A stretch of DNA of 15,485 nt from Geobacter sp. UBA2189 (lineage in GTDB: Bacteria; Desulfobacterota; Desulfuromonadia; Geobacterales; Pseudopelobacteraceae). Both the position numbers and the translations under genes were made by a program. Below, one piece after another: positions 14,428 to 15,485 of the stretch (position 1 is the stretch's first letter; each line of letters starts with the position of its first letter). A model generated the notes under the pieces. The model saw only the letters and a list, made by a program, of their open reading frames with translations, searched no databases and was not told the origin of the DNA. Location: assembly GCA_002328035.1 (NCBI GenBank), contig DCVL01000042.1, positions 1-15,485 of the forward strand, in the 5' to 3' direction.

Positions 14428-14519
14428 ATTCTCCTGTTTATACATTGACACTATAAGAGTATATTGCTATATGACTAAACAGTAATATACTCTTGCAGTT
14501 GATAGATAAACAGGAGAAT
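14428..14519. repeat. Nested inverted repeats around the permease promoter
   Basis: The outer arms are a perfect 14-bp inverted repeat: ATTCTCCTGTTTAT (14428-14441) and ATAAACAGGAGAAT (14506-14519). The inner arms are AAGAGTATATTGCT (14455-14468) and AGTAATATACTCTT (14481-14494), 13 of 14 complementary, the exception being a G-T pair, with a 12-base loop. The inner dyad lies across the promoter spacer and start point, a typical repressor operator position. The right outer arm contains the permease ribosome site AGGAG (14512-14516). Confidence 0.85.
14445..14473 (+). promoter_or_regulatory. Sigma-70 promoter of the permease gene, overlapped by an operator-like dyad
   Basis: A perfect -35 TTGACA (14445-14450), a 17-base spacer and -10 TATATG (14468-14473). 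Transcription would begin near 14480, giving a leader of about 43 bases. The left inner repeat arm (14455-14468) fills the spacer and the right arm (14481-14494) begins at the start site, so a dimeric repressor bound there would block RNA polymerase. ArsR/SmtB-type regulators act this way on permeases of this family; none is encoded in the window. Confidence 0.65.
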
Positions 14520-14522
14520 GAA

Positions 14523-15485
14523 GTGATCAAGCAATTAGCTGATTATCTGACTTTTCACCTTATTGGCCTTAAACCTGGCAGTCACGGCGGAGAGGCTCTT
14601 GATTTTTTTATTTATGACACGATCAAAATTTTTCTGCTGCTGACCACGATCATCTTTGTTGTAGCCATCATCCGCACTTCCTTTCCGCCTGAACGCACCA
14701 AACGGATCCTTTCCCATAACCGTGAATATATCGGCAATGTCATGGCTGCCCTGTTGGGGATCGTTACGCCATTCTGCTCCTGCTCGGCAGTGCCGCTCTT
14801 TATCGGGTTTGTGGAATCCGGCGTGCCGCTGGGGGTGACCTTTTCCTTTCTGATCTCTTCACCAATGGTAAATGAAGTAGCCCTGATCATGCTATGGGGG
14901 ATGTTTGGCTGGAAGATAGCCCTTATCTATATCGGAACAGGTCTGCTGGTGGCAATTTTTTCAGGCATTGTAATTGGCAGACTGAAGATGGAAAAGCATG
15001 TCCAGGATTACGTCTGGGAGATCAAGGTTGGCAATACTGAAATTGCGGAGCAGACCTTCCGTGATAAACTGGTCTATGCTCGTAACTATACCCGTTATCT
15101 GCTTAAGAAGATCTTTCCATTTGTGCTGGTCGGGGTCGGATTTGGGGCTTTTATCCACGGTTATGTACCGCAGGATTTTCTGGCAAGATGGGCAGGGCGT
15201 GATAACCCGATTGCAGTACCGATAGCAGTGGCTCTTGGAGTCCCATTATACAGCAACGCAGCCGGGGTAATCCCGATTGTCTCTGCATTAACCCAAAAGG
15301 GAATGGCTACGGGCACAGTGCTGGCCTTTATGATGGCTGTGACGGCTCTTTCGCTGCCTGAAGCTGTAATACTAAGTAATGTATTAAAACGCAGACTGCT
15401 GGTTACTTTTTTCGGGATTGTGGCAACAGCAATCGTTTTTGTTGGATATCTGTTCAACATCAGAGCCTCTTGCAAAACCTTATTC
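14523..15485 (+). CDS. ArsP/DUF318-type permease (3' end beyond the window)
   Basis: A polytopic membrane protein of PF03773; the frame is open to the right edge, with 321 codons visible. It starts at GTG 14523, with AGGAG six bases upstream; the nearby ATG at 14518 runs into TGA after two codons. The hallmark is TPFCSCSAVPLFIGFVESGV (82-101, Cys85-Ser-Cys87), then SFLISSPMVNEVAL in the first half. A central soluble loop covers about 150-190, and the second half has ALGVPLYSNAAGVIPIVSAL and TALSLPEAVIL, fitting the internal duplication of this family. ArsP exports trivalent organoarsenicals, but most relatives have unknown substrates, so an arsenic role is only a possibility. The promoter carries an operator-like dyad, suggesting inducible expression. 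The family usually ends near the GYLFN seen at about 308-312, so the last nine codons (IRASCKTLF) may be foreign. Confidence 0.88.
   Translation, partial: MIKQLADYLTFHLIGLKPGSHGGEALDFFIYDTIKIFLLLTTIIFVVAIIRTSFPPERTKRILSHNREYIGNVMAALLGIVTPFCSCSAVPLFIGFVESGVPLGVTFSFLISSPMVNEVALIMLWGMFGWKIALIYIGTGLLVAIFSGIVIGRLKMEKHVQDYVWEIKVGNTEIAEQTFRDKLVYARNYTRYLLKKIFPFVLVGVGFGAFIHGYVPQDFLARWAGRDNPIAVPIAVALGVPLYSNAAGVIPIVSALTQKGMATGTVLAFMMAVTALSLPEAVILSNVLKRRLLVTFFGIVATAIVFVGYLFNIRASCKTLF

Noticed and set aside
13705..14451. Minus-strand open frame of 248 codons across the secreted protein and transposase remnant
   Set aside because: It spans unrelated fossils and an intergenic promoter in antisense, shows no domain or ribosome site, and the plus-strand gene has a signal peptide and a good ribosome site.
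14612..14890. Minus-strand open frames inside the permease (14535-14717, 14612-14890, 14961-15158, 15161-15475)
   Set aside because: All are antisense to a well-supported membrane protein with family motifs.
1..15485. CRISPR array, tRNA or rRNA genes
   Set aside because: No regularly spaced direct repeats and no tRNA-like or rRNA-like sequence were seen on either strand.

Overview
The window looks like chromosomal DNA of a deltaproteobacterium of the Geobacter/Desulfuromonadales type. This rests on the look of MutS, GlmU, Mfd and the single-Cache chemoreceptor, on a small MXAN_5187-type protein next to mfd, and on a Rdx/SelW-type selenoprotein whose selenocysteine is encoded by an in-frame TGA. 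The species is not determined. No database search was possible, so family calls come from recognised motifs.

Left edge (1-505): a mobile-element scar. A partial RHS/YD-repeat reading frame runs in from outside and stops abruptly. It abuts the decayed C-terminus of a Tn3-family transposase, which ends inside a well-preserved 38-bp Tn3/Tn21-type terminal inverted repeat (468-505). The repeat lies inside the 3' end of the next gene, so that gene's last 16 codons are transposon sequence.

455-7238 (minus strand): a compact housekeeping run, probably one operon read right to left from a promoter near 7279-7307. It holds a MXAN_5187-type protein of unknown function, mfd (transcription-repair coupling factor), an MTA/SAH nucleosidase-like protein, metF (methylenetetrahydrofolate reductase) and a DUF89/ARMT1-like metal-dependent phosphatase. 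The nucleosidase and MetF both serve the activated-methyl cycle.

7328-8830: glmU on the plus strand with a good sigma-70 promoter, ending at a strong stem-loop shared with the converging chemoreceptor gene. 8858-10453: a methyl-accepting chemotaxis protein (Cache, HAMP, signalling domain) with a possible sigma-28 promoter. 10588-13209: mutS, complete, with a beta-clamp-binding motif near the C-terminus.

13303-13533: divergent from mutS, a 76-residue SelW/Rdx-family selenoprotein with the motif Cys-Ala-Thr-Sec. A hairpin just after the TGA has the GGTCT loop of the classical bacterial SECIS element. Ordinary gene calling would miss this gene.

13534-14440: a gene graveyard holding the last 20 codons of an enoyl-CoA hydratase-like gene, one intact small secreted protein of unknown function, and the tail of an IS91-like transposase. 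14428-15485: an ArsP/DUF318-type permease that runs off the window. It is preceded by a consensus-like promoter with two nested perfect or near-perfect inverted repeats, which suggest tight repressor control. Its last visible codons may already be insertion-sequence DNA.
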